In this document: positions 1 through 7,880 of the stretch, piece after piece
Position numbering within the stretch: the first letter of the stretch is position 1
Layout of the letters: each line of letters begins with the position of its first letter
DNA from: Physocladia obscura
Taxonomy: Eukaryota; Chytridiomycota; Chytridiomycetes; Chytridiales; Chytriomycetaceae
DNA length: 10,145 bases
NCBI GenBank assembly: GCA_027596945.1
Contig: JADGJH010001404.1
Coordinates: forward strand, 1 to 10,145
Direction of reading: 5' to 3'
The notes under the pieces: model-generated
What the model saw: only the letters and a program-made list of their open reading frames with translations
Told to the model about the DNA's origin: nothing
The model's database searches: none
Made by a program: the position numbers and the translations under genes

Positions 1-323
1 TTGAAATAGAATTTCAAATACAATGGTTTAAAAGGGCTTTGTGTTTCTTTTCTGTGAAAAAATAATCTTACAATAAACACAAATTCTACCTTTACAATCT
101 GATCTACTATCAAGCTTTTAAAGCTTCCCCTCCATGTGAAAAGCCAACACTGTTGTTTGTGCACTTTTGTTATTGTGTTATTTGTCCTTCTCTATATTAT
201 CTGGATCACTCACAGCTGATGATTTTTTGGAGTAGCATGAGAATCATCTAGTATGCTACTTTCCAATATTTTTATTCTTCTATTTTATTATTTGGTTTGT
301 GCTAACTATTTTGGTGTTTTTAG
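1..323 (+). other. Region upstream of the transposase exon
   Basis: No intact reading frame is present. A weak transposase-like trace sits around 190-275 on the + strand, interrupted by a TAG at about 250. In the family, the segment before the LPKMNP motif would lie here. A good splice acceptor, GTTTTTAG, ends at 323, so the lower part is probably intron. Both points are inference. Confidence 0.25.
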
Positions 324-747
324 TTGCCAAAAATGAATCCATATCCTCAAAAAAAAAGTGTCTTAGTTCTCAACAACACAAAAATTCACAAAGACCCTTG
401 CATTCAAGCAGCATGCAATGCAGCTGGAATTATTCTTGTATTTCTCTCTCCTTATTCACCTGATTTGAACCCAGTCTGTTATTTTTTTAATCATGTATTT
501 TTAATCACAATTTTTTTTTGCACAGATTGAGCAAAGCTTTTTCTATGTCAAAAACTATTTATGCAAGCATAAAAAAAGATTGCAAGATCTTACTTAACAG
601 GATGCAATTTTCGAAGTTTGTATGACAATTGGTGAAATGCAAACAACATTTAATATAAATAAAAAGAATGATGTGTTTAAATTTAAATTTACTGATAGTT
701 TTTGTTTTGTTCACATGAACATTCAAAAAAGAAAAAATAATAATTAA
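324..747 (+). pseudogene. IS630/Tc1-like DDE transposase, C-terminal part, broken
   Basis: DDE-superfamily transposase (DDE_3 type, cut-and-paste transposition). The exon starts after the acceptor at 322-323 and reads LPKMNPYP, then VLVLNN..IH, then SPYSPDLNP. A 52-base intron (474-525, GTCTGT...TTTGCACAG, phase 0) follows. It divides the family motif between NP and IE, so the third catalytic acidic residue is the Glu encoded at 529-531. After the intron come IEQSFFYVKNYL and a TAA at 595-597. The same frame continues past that stop with AIFEVCMTIGEM, a stretch resembling the usual C-terminus of this family, and ends at 745-747. The second catalytic Asp is replaced by Asn (codon 372-374). The stop and the lost Asp make it a dead copy. 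An AATAAA lies at 658-663. The N-terminal half is absent or left of the window. Confidence 0.75.
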
Positions 748-759
748 ACCCTAATAAGC

Positions 760-2238
760 CTAATTTTCTCCTAATTCTGCTTCACTCTTAATTACAATAT
801 CTGTGTGATCAAATTTCAACACACGCATAAGAGGTGAATCAAGGAAGTATTTTCTTCTTTCATCAATATAATCCCAAGCAATTGAAACTTGACCAAGTTG
901 CGCAGAAGGCAAATTTGCTTTTTTTCAACAAGCTGTAATAGTGTCTTTTGGTGAAATTGCCAGTAAGTGGAATAAAATTAAAATTTTCAAATCTGAAGAA
1001 TCTAACTGTTTTTTCAATTTCATTAGGTTTGTTAACTGGTTGATTTGCATTAGCCAACTCTGTCTGAATCAGTGGCACAGGGTCAACATGAGGTTGATGG
1101 CTTGTGGTAGCAACTACTGCAACAGATATGAAAGGTGTTTTTTTAATTTCAAATTTTGAATCATCAAAGTGACTCAATGTAGGTGGAGTTTGAATGTCAA
1201 CACTTGGGGTTTTTGCATTCTATTTTTTTTTTTAAGGTTTAATTTTTGAAAAAATTACAACTAACAAACCAAGTGAGCAATCCATAATGTTTTCAGGTGA
1301 GTGGTAAGTTTTAAATGAGCTTTGCAACCTTTAATTTCTCTGTGAAGGCAGCTGTCCAGGTTTATGGAACAGTGCTTGTTGTGAGCAGCATCCAATTCTG
1401 CCACCAACCCAACAATTACTCAATTGAATACAGTATTTGTTACTGATCCAATTTTTTCTTGGCATTCCTGTAATGTGGCAGGAGTAGTTCCAAATTAAAA
1501 AAAATATTGATGGTTTATTTGAAGGCTTGTTACTTCTAAGAAATTTTTGAAACCTTTGAAATTTTGCTTGTTATTCCACATCGTAAAGACTTGAATCCCA
1601 ATTTTCTGGCTCCCATTCTGCCAACTCATTTATTAAGAACACTTGTAAACTTTCAATGTCCTTAATAGTAGATATTGATATTTTAATTTTGCAAGATTTA
1701 ATTAGAGTGTCTTTTCAGCAAGAATACCAACCAGCTTTAATAGAAATTTCTAACAAAAAAATTGAATAATGAATGTAAGATAATATAAAAATTAATAATT
1801 CATACCCAGTTTAGGGTTTGTCATAAGATTAGGGTTTCCAGAATTAACAAAAGTGTGTTTCAAATCCTCTTGGAGCTAATTTTCCTTCTGTTTTTGCTTT
1901 CCAGTTGCAATATAATTTGTAGCACCTGCCAAGTGTTATAGTTTAATGTGTTGAAAATAGGTTGGACTTTGTGGCAGTGGTTGCAAGCTAATTGTTTCAA
2001 ATAATAAGTGACTGGAGGTCCTGTTGTGTCTATGTCTCAATTGCAACAAACCAGGCAGTAAAAGCAACTTGTGCATTCAATATAGTATTTGTGATATGAA
2101 TTTGCTGGTTTCAGCTCCAGAATCAATGTCTGCATCAACATACCCATTGTCCTCAGAATCATTGTCACAGCTGCTGCCAGGCTCAGACTCAGGTTCTGAA
2201 ACTGTTTGAGGAAAGAAATTTTCATCTGAATCAGCCAT
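760..2238 (-). pseudogene. Broken transposon-associated gene of unknown family
   Basis: Coding-quality pieces follow one another on the - strand, but in changing frames. They are: an acidic N-terminus from ATG at 2238 (MADSDENFFPQ, rich in Asp, Glu and Ser, to a TGA at 2077); a CNHC pair in a possible zinc finger (frame 2036-1860, cysteine codons 1983-1985 and 1974-1976); a long frame 1749-1331 with LAEWEPENWDSSLYDVE and CWVGGRIGC, broken by TGA at 1715-1717 and TAA at 1571-1573; a frame in about 1215-863 with FDDSKFEIKKTPF; and an intact-looking tail with WDYIDERRKYFLDSP ending in TAG at 760-762. Some frame changes could be introns (acceptors near 2021 and 1750), but the in-frame stops argue for decay. 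I do not recognise the family. Acidic start plus CxxC would suit a DNA-binding transposon protein. Function is unassigned. Confidence 0.5.
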
Positions 2239-2525
2239 TTTTTATTCATCTGCTTATTATTTTAAACAGTATATTAGTTGTTGATGAGTTTCTTGCGAGC
2301 CACCATGCAAATCTCAGATTTTGTTTTTTTCAGATTTCTCAAATTAAAAAAATTAAAAAAAAGGTGGATCATTCTTTCTGTAAATAGCTGTAAATTACAA
2401 TTAAAATTTATCAAAAAATGAAATTCGCGAAATTGTAAAAGAACTTCCGGGTTTTTAAGTGTGCGACTGGCACAAATTATACTCACAGAAGACAAACAAA
2501 CAAACAATATGAAAAACAGAAACAA
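2239..2525. other. Spacer between transposon block and arrestin B
   Basis: AT-rich sequence with no convincing gene. A - strand open frame across it is Phe/Leu/Asn-rich and matches nothing I know. It is probably the 3' UTR of arrestin B plus the edge of the transposon block. CpG dinucleotides reappear here (2296, 2424-2431 and 2445-2465), which marks the border of the gene island. A perfect 8-base palindrome TTCGCGAA lies at 2424-2431. No clear AATAAA sits close to the arrestin B stop. Confidence 0.4.
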
Positions 2526-4309
2526 TTATGATACAGAATGTTGGATGGCACCCAGCAACCTATTCAAGAGAGGCACTGAAAAAATTTCTAGCTCATCTCT
2601 TAAATCATCCAACGACAAACCCAACAAGACTCCGCCATCAACTCTATGGTTCAAAAAATTCCGCACATCTTCTTCAGAGCCACCTAAGCGCTCAACCCAC
2701 GCTGCAACCATTTCTACCGTCCATGATTCCAGTGGACGGTCCAAGAATACAGGCGGGCCAAACTCAGTAGCTGAAGAATAGAGCGAAGAATGGCGTTTTT
2801 GCTGCAGCGGATAGTCTAAATCAATAGCGCGGAAATCGCTGGATAGATGGGAGCTATCTTTTGAGTTTGGATAGCCTGGCAATGAAGGGTGGCGGAATGG
2901 TGGGCGGCCACTTACACCAACGCCAACGCTTGAGTCGACAAGGGTGGAAAAAGAGTGCACAGACTGCTGGCGCGAGGCTGGCAGCGACTGTTGATGTAAT
3001 AAGATTGGCGAGCTGAGTTGCGAGGAAATAGAATTTGAACGGTGAGGGGGCGGCGGTGGTCCATAGATGGCACGCGGCGAAGAAGGAGCAAGAGAAGAAG
3101 AAACAAGAAGCCGGTCGCGTAAAGGAGGAATAACTGTGATGGGCACATCGATACTCACGTTAGGGAGCTCGGAGTTGTCAGTGGTGATTGTTAATCTGAA
3201 AACAGTCTTGATTGACACGGGAGGTGCCTCCACAGATGGCACAGCAAGCTCAGGATCCACCAGCAAAAACAACGAGCGGCGTACGGGCTCAACGCTAACA
3301 CAACCATTACCAATACCATTAATGAGGTAGCCCCCAATACTCAGTAGCGGAAACGATTGTGTTATTTCACTTAACGGACGGGGCGTTTTGGCAACTGTTG
3401 CTACGTTCTGGACATTGGTGAATGTAGCGACCATCCGTAACGACGCACTCAGCAGCCGCAGTCGCACATTTGGAGGTGTCCCGGTTACAGCAACGTGTAC
3501 CTCGAGTGAGTTCCCTGGAACCACAACTGATCCTCGCGGCATTTCAATCGTATATCCCACACGTGTTGCAGTTACCTCGCTAACAATACTACCACCTCCA
3601 ACTCCACTTTCATAATCACTTGCCAATCCGCTGGTACCACTGCTGACAAAACCTCCAACACCTCCAACAATTCCTCCGCAACTATTTAGATTGAGTAGAC
3701 GCAATTTTGCTTGGTCTGGCATTGATACAATTACTCGTGCTGTCTGTTCCTGCCGCACACGTCCAAATGCACCTTGATACTGTATTACTGCCCGAAGTGT
3801 GTATTCAATGCCACCGCTCCCTGCTGGATGTGTGTAGCTAATGGGAAGTGCAGTATGTGGTAGTGTGAACCGAAACGGAATCATAACTGCACCGCCAATC
3901 TGCTTTTGATCAATAAATACAGTAGGAACAGCAGGACAGAGGACGAACCGGATTAGGCTGCATCGGCTCCTTTAAATCATACAAAATTTCGGTTTGCATG
4001 TGGAATACTTTAGTGTTTTTAACATCTTTGTCAGTTTCTGGTTTGGTAGCCAAGAAGCCTCCGAATTCCCATCGGGAGTAACTCAATCCAACGAAGTCTA
4101 TTGTCACACGCACATTTCGCAGTGCAGCAGTCAGTTTAATTTTGAATGTCCCTTCTAGAACTTGTGCATCGCAATCATGTGCCGCTTCAATGAAAAACGG
4201 CTCATCTGTTGCTGCTGTATCGCGAGGTACAATCCTGTGATAGAAATTTGAAATTAAAAATAAAGGAAGTAAGACACGTTACTTACGCGATCCCTTGTAT
4301 TGGTGACAT
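2526..4309 (-). CDS. Arrestin B: alpha-arrestin-like protein with C-terminal SAM domain
   Basis: Predicted 560-residue cytosolic adaptor from three exons: 4309-4287, 4234-3949 and 3899-2526. The introns (52 and 49 bases) are GT-AG and keep the frame; the first codon split is GC|G after MSPIQGI. The second intron (GTTCGT...AAAGCAG) is less typical but its phase and the restored arrestin sequence support it. Arrestin N-like fold is about residues 15-170 (GLSYSRWEF, IPFRFTLPH, EYTLRAVIQYQ). A Gly/Ser-rich insert at about 177-208 precedes the arrestin C-like fold at about 215-360 (GYTIEMPRGSVVVPGNSLEV, LTITTDNSELPNVSIDVP). A Ser/Pro/Gln-rich linker (361-487) with PPPPP and one LPGY follows. The SAM domain is at 490-558 (ESWTVEMVAAWVERLG). 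Alpha-arrestins link membrane proteins to ubiquitin ligases and endosomal sorting; SAM domains usually oligomerise. There is no canonical PPxY. The arrestin core resembles arrestin A. The ATG lies 141 bases after the VMA12 stop. Confidence 0.88.
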
Positions 4310-4330
4310 TCTCCTTATTTCTTTTTAATT

Positions 4331-4336
4331 TTTATT
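4331..4336 (-). terminator. Possible poly(A) signal of VMA12 gene
   Basis: AATAAA on the - strand, about 115 bases after the VMA12 stop and about 20 bases before the arrestin B start codon. It would place the VMA12 3' end almost on top of the arrestin B promoter. Position and motif only. Confidence 0.3.
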
Positions 4337-4450
4337 TGTTTTTCACTTATTTTTCCCCCACGATTGTGGCGCGTGCTCACATTTGATAAGAGATTTTTTT
4401 TTTTCAATGAGCACGCGTATCTCCAATCTCGCATCTCCTTCCTAATTTTT

Positions 4451-5367
4451 TCACTGTAAAACCCGATCTTCAAAGAGCCAATCGCGTGAAAAGAACCAAC
4501 CCTCTGCAACACCAGCAACCAACGCAAAAAACAACGCAAGAAGCGTTTTCTGAAGGGAAAAATATCTTTTGGATAAAAAATTTAAACACGCAGAGTAAAT
4601 TACTTACCAAACCAACATCGTCAAACACAGTATGCCCAACCCAAAAAATGGCCATAAATACAGCAACCATGCTTAAAAATACATTAAAGATTGCACTAAA
4701 CATACCAACAGTTGTTTTGTATTCCGAACGCTCTTGCCGCATTAATTGCGTCATGGATGTTTTTGGAACCACATCTTTTGTCATTCTTAAATACTCAGCA
4801 TTTTCACTCTGAATTTTTGCTGCTGCGAGAATTTTTTGGAGCTTGTCAGACTGTTTGAAAGAAAATTAGAATATACACACAAAGAATAAATAATTACTTT
4901 CAAAAGCGGTTTCGGCGAGTTCAATATCATTTTACTTCCTCTTGTTAGTGATTCAAATGTCCAATCTGAAATTCAATAATAATATCATAAAAGAAAACGC
5001 AGACAAATATTGCAAAAAATTAGAAGTAATCTCCGCCAGAACATTCTTTACCTTCATTTTCACCACAATCAACGACGGTTACCAGATATTTGCTCAATTT
5101 GCACACGAGAACATGTGATATTTGGTATGGACGATCATCGCTGACTTTCGGCGCTTCATTTATTGCATCACAGTGCTCTGGTACAACGTCTTTTGTCTCA
5201 TTTTGCTGGCGATAGTGATTCCTTTTCCATTCTGATAGTTCCGTTAGCAGCTCTGCTGTAGTTTCGGCTATTGTGTTGTATTCGAGAGCAGTTTTTTGTG
5301 AATGTTGCAGATGTGTCAACGCCGAATTCACCGCAACTTCAATTTGTTTCGTTGTTTCAATTAACAT
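4451..5367 (-). CDS. VMA12: VMA12/TMEM199-like V-ATPase assembly factor
   Basis: ER membrane protein of the Vma12/TMEM199 family, needed to assemble the membrane sector of the vacuolar H+-ATPase. Four exons (5367-5052, 4965-4898, 4850-4608, 4549-4451) give 241 residues; introns are 86, 47 and 58 bases, all GT-AG, and all phases agree. Evidence in order: ISHVLVCKLSKYL (83-95) and WTFESLTRGSK (107-117), which together match the N-terminal family pattern; a polar segment 129-170 with AEYLRMTKDV; TM1 at about 180-201 (FNVFLSMVAVFMAIFWVG); and TM2 at about 210-229 (KTLLALFFALVAGVAEGWFF), visible only after splicing. Yeast and human members are near 210 residues. An upstream in-frame ATG at 5505 would add 46 Cys-rich residues; I prefer 5367 because the family-like acidic/coiled region begins there. 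The first 60 residues look helical and are not recognised. It lies between the two arrestin genes on the same strand. Confidence 0.85.
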
Positions 5368-5941
5368 TTTTTGGATGATTCGAAAGTGGAATCGCCACCA
5401 GCCGCTGCAGCGCTGGCAATCACAAGTTAAACACTGCGTTGAAACATTAGAGTAACAGTTAACATCTGCAGTAATCTCCATGTTGAAGGTCAAGTGTCCA
5501 CCCATTCCCCCATCAAACTAGAAATTCAATTTCCGCTTGGTAGCTGACTCTCATCTGCAGCTATCCTGGCCCCCAATGTAAATACGACTGACACAAATTT
5601 GAGGAATATGGCCAACGCAAATTTGTTGAACTGAGCTGATGCGGTTGCAACTACAGCTACAAACGATTTCCAATATCCAACTTCTGAGCTTACTGCAGTG
5701 CTGGAAACAATTGAAATGAAGACGATAGAGCTGGAAGACTTTGGATATTCTCATGCAAATACACTGATTGGTTTTATTGGAATTGCGTTGGATTGGGGAA
5801 AAAGCGGTTTAAAGTAAAAAAAAAAAAGTAAAAAATAATACAGTGATAATTTATCAGATTTGCAGAGTTTATACGCGGTATCTGGCGTTCTTCCACTTTT
5901 GACTTGTTTTCTGTTTTCTTTTTTATTTTTAAATGAAACTT
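5368..5941. other. Unresolved, coding-like stretch between VMA12 and arrestin A
   Basis: Both strands show partly open frames and neither is clean. On the + strand one frame reads protein-like for 5443-5813 (GQVSTHSPIKLEIQFPLG, LAPNVNTTDTNLRNMAN, TIELEDFGYSHANTLIGF, ALDWGKSG) but is cut by TGA at 5542-5544 and 5632-5634. A 44-base GT-AG candidate intron (5814-5857) would extend it to FAEFIRGIWRSSTFDLF and a TGA at 5934-5936. On the - strand two Cys-rich frames (5754-5551 and 5517-5368) lie exactly antisense to that frame, so at least one strand is a shadow. No family is recognised for either. Possibilities are a small + strand gene with unseen introns, a pseudogene, or the 5' UTR of VMA12 plus the 3' region of arrestin A. 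Confidence 0.35.
5922..5927 (-). terminator. Probable poly(A) signal of arrestin A
   Basis: AATAAA on the - strand, 15 bases downstream of the arrestin A stop codon (TGA, 5942-5944), in an A-rich context. It supports the gene ending here without a further exon. Confidence 0.45.
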
Positions 5942-7230
5942 TCAAGTGATGTAAGATTCACTGATAATTGGTGAATAGTGGTGAAATTGAAAATGCTGAT
6001 CAGCGAAAGTATTGCTGCTGGTTCTCTGTCGCGGAGTTCCATTTGTGAAACTTCGGTGGAGCAATGGATAATGCTGTGTTTCAACCGAGGCTGCAAGACT
6101 TCTGGTGTTAGAGGAGAGTGAATCGGATCGTTTTGGGGGCGTGAAAACTTTTCCCGAATCCCGCAGATTATTGTGGTGTCGATTCATGTATACATGTTGT
6201 GATCTGGATTTATGAAGTATACGTAACTCAGGGGGCATTGTGTATGAGCTATCTTTTGGATTAGGTAAGACGACAATTGGAACCTAGTTGTTTTTTTGTT
6301 GTTTTTTTTTTTAATTTTATTATTGTTCACTTTAAATTACCTCGTAAGAAATATTTGGTGTTTCTGAATTATCTAAAATCATTTGTATTCTCAACACAGT
6401 TCTGCATGAAATCAACGAAGACTCAAATGACGCCATTGCTAATGTCGGATCAACATCCAAATAGAGTTGACGGAGAATTGTTTCGCTGCCTTCGCGTCCA
6501 TCAACAACAAGTAACGGAAAAGTCTCCACAACTTCAGACAGCGGTCTTGGGACAGGAGCAACGGCCCCACGAGCCTGAGTCAAATGCTGAACGTTTGACA
6601 AATAACTGACTACGGGTCGCAAAGAAACCATCATCGAACGAAGTGTGGTACCAGGAGGCGTCCAGTGAATCACAACATTTACTTCAACTGCATCTCCTAA
6701 AGTTACGACGCGTCGGGGAAGCGTAATCGTACAGCCAATTTGCTCGGAACTTCCATCAAATGAATGCGACATTTGAGTCGGGGAGCGTAATAGAATGAGT
6801 TTTGCCGAATCTGGCATTCCGACAATCACAGGAACCTCGATATCGTAATTAGTTTTTAAAAGCTTCAACGGTTCTTGAAACAAAATCGAGCATTTGATGT
6901 AGTACATAATCGAGCCTTGGATCGTTTCAAAAGTCGGTGGCATATTGTTCTTTGGTAAAACGAACGAAAATGGGTACAGGAGGGTTCCGCCAGATTTTTG
7001 AGGTTTGATCGCGTCTTTCGATTGATAGACAATTTGTACAAGTTGCTGGAAAATACGACCCGTAACATTGATTTTATAATCGGGCCCTTCTGGTTGTTTC
7101 GCGAGGGTTTGCAAACCTTCCCACCGAGTTTCCACATACCCACGGAATTCAGCCTGAATTCGGACGTTTTTGAGTTTTGATGAAATCCGCATCAGAACAG
7201 CGCAATTCAAGGTCGGTTCTGTATTCCAAC
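5942..7230 (-). CDS. Arrestin A: alpha-arrestin-like protein, 5' end unresolved
   Basis: Two exons are clear: 7230-6341 and 6283-5942, joined by a 57-base GT-AG intron in phase 0 (NISYE|VPIVVLP). They give 409 residues without the true start. The first exon opens after the acceptor TTATTCAG and begins one base into a split codon, so a short 5' exon is missing. Arrestin N-like fold is about 1-145 (KLKNVRIQAEFRGYVETRWE, LLYPFSFVLP, SIMYYIKCSILF). Arrestin C-like fold is about 165-310 (IGCTITLPRRVVTLGDAVEV, PRPLSEVVETFPLLVVDG, LDNSETPNISYE). The tail (about 312-409) is basic and Ser/His/Arg-rich, with no PPxY and no SAM domain. It is a paralogue of arrestin B: both share RPLSE, LDN/TDNSE.PN and the sheet pattern, but the tails differ completely. 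Expected role: adaptor in membrane-protein endocytosis or sorting. No ATG exists on this strand between 7230 and 7472. Confidence 0.83.
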
Positions 7231-7354
7231 CTGAATAATAAAATGGTTAATAAAGTTAAAGTTAAAAAAAAAAGAATTATAATAAAAACAAGTTATGCCC
7301 CTATTGATTTCGTGATTTTATTTTATATATTACGCAGGCAGCCAACGTTCAAAA

Positions 7355-7382
7355 CACGTGTATGAAATTTAAGAAACACGTG
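7355..7382. promoter_or_regulatory. Two CACGTG E-boxes between divergent genes
   Basis: The palindromic hexamer CACGTG occurs at 7355-7360 and again at 7377-7382, 22 bases apart, upstream of arrestin A and around the first ATG (7362) of the + strand gene. CACGTG is bound by bHLH factors such as Cbf1/Pho4 and MITF/TFE-type proteins. The second copy lies inside the proposed + strand coding sequence, so chance or coding constraint is possible. Confidence 0.25.
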
Positions 7383-7876
7383 CCCGCTGTTGTAAATCAA
7401 ACAAAGAATAACCAGGACAACACGAAGGAAGAGGAATGGAACAAGGTATATATAAATTTGATCAAGAACCTGCATCAACGACTATCGCTCCGTCTGAATG
7501 CCGGATATTTTCTCCTCGACCCACAACTCTGGAAATTGAACAAAAAACGAAAAAGATCGATAGAATTCATCAGTCTGATACGAAATTGTCGTGAAGTGGA
7601 AGAATTAGTTTGCTTACTCGAAGTATTCGATAATTTTGTTGTTCTCAGTGAAACTTGAAGAAATTGAAGTCATTTGGAAGATGTGTCAAACTTTTTTTTG
7701 TTTTGGGCACGCTCTGTAAATTTTATATTCGACCTTTATCCAATCTGCTTCGTTTGGATATTATCTACAAACTTCTGATTACACCGATAACTTATTCTTT
7801 ACACCCCATAATCCACTTTTCAAATGAAAATATTATCACTTTTTCTATTTTAGTTTTTTCTGCTTGTAGCGTCTAA
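7362..7876 (+). CDS. Probable small gene of unknown function, two frames
   Basis: Starts at ATG 7362 (MKFKKHVPAVVN) and runs open to 7658 with a Lys/Asn/Glu-rich start and a conserved-looking helical part (LWKLNKKRKRSIEFISLIRN, CREVEELVCLLE). Then a second frame, open from 7652 to 7876, reads SFGRCVKLFFVLGTLCKFYI with hydrophobic character. The two frames can be joined in phase by a candidate 47-base intron 7623-7669 (GTATTC...TTGAAG), giving LLE|SFGRCVK. Other donor/acceptor pairs also fit, so the junction is not settled. The acceptor-like TATTACGCAG before 7338 may mean the true start is further upstream. CpG density matches the gene island, and an AATAAA follows at 7875-7880. I do not recognise the family; the end after about 7790 is uncertain. 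Confidence 0.4.
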
Positions 7877-7880
7877 TAAA
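7875..7880 (+). terminator. Possible poly(A) signal of the + strand gene
   Basis: AATAAA at the end of the second open frame and at the right edge of the CpG-containing gene island. Motif and position only. Confidence 0.35.

Larger units (their letters stand above)
1..2290. mobile_element. Degenerate DNA-transposon region, left end outside window
   Basis: This CpG-poor block contains the broken IS630/Tc1-like transposase (324-747, +) and a broken convergent gene (760-2238, -). Their stops lie at 747 and 762, which is how two genes carried by one element might be packed. No terminal inverted repeats or TA target duplication could be identified, because the left end is outside the window and the right end is not obvious. 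The right limit is set only by the change in CpG content near 2290. It could equally be two nested or adjacent elements. Both genes have in-frame stops, so this copy is not expected to be autonomous. Confidence 0.45.

Noticed and set aside
2274..2525. 83-codon - strand open frame downstream of arrestin B
   Set aside because: Composition is Phe/Leu/Asn-rich as expected from AT-rich UTR, and no motif was recognised.
2528..3615. Several + strand open frames across the arrestin B gene
   Set aside because: They lie opposite a long, domain-bearing - strand gene and have no recognisable content; they are shadows.
4486..4812. 108-codon + strand open frame opposite VMA12
   Set aside because: It is antisense to the VMA12 transmembrane exon and spans its intron; it has no family features.
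5368..5505. 46-residue N-terminal extension of VMA12 from ATG 5505
   Set aside because: The extension is Cys-rich, unlike the family, and lies exactly antisense to a protein-like + strand frame. ATG 5367 gives a length close to known members.
5443..5813. Selenoprotein or TGA-recoding reading of the + strand frame
   Set aside because: Two or more TGAs in a protein-like frame tempted this reading, but no SECIS-like structure was recognised, and TGA serves as the apparent normal stop of arrestin A and VMA12 in this window. Introns, decay or antisense shadow explain it more simply.
7362..7760. Possible NEPRO-like (nucleolus and neural progenitor protein) homology of the + strand gene
   Set aside because: A helical pattern with basic residues looked similar, but the spacing to the hydrophobic part is far too short and no diagnostic motif was found.
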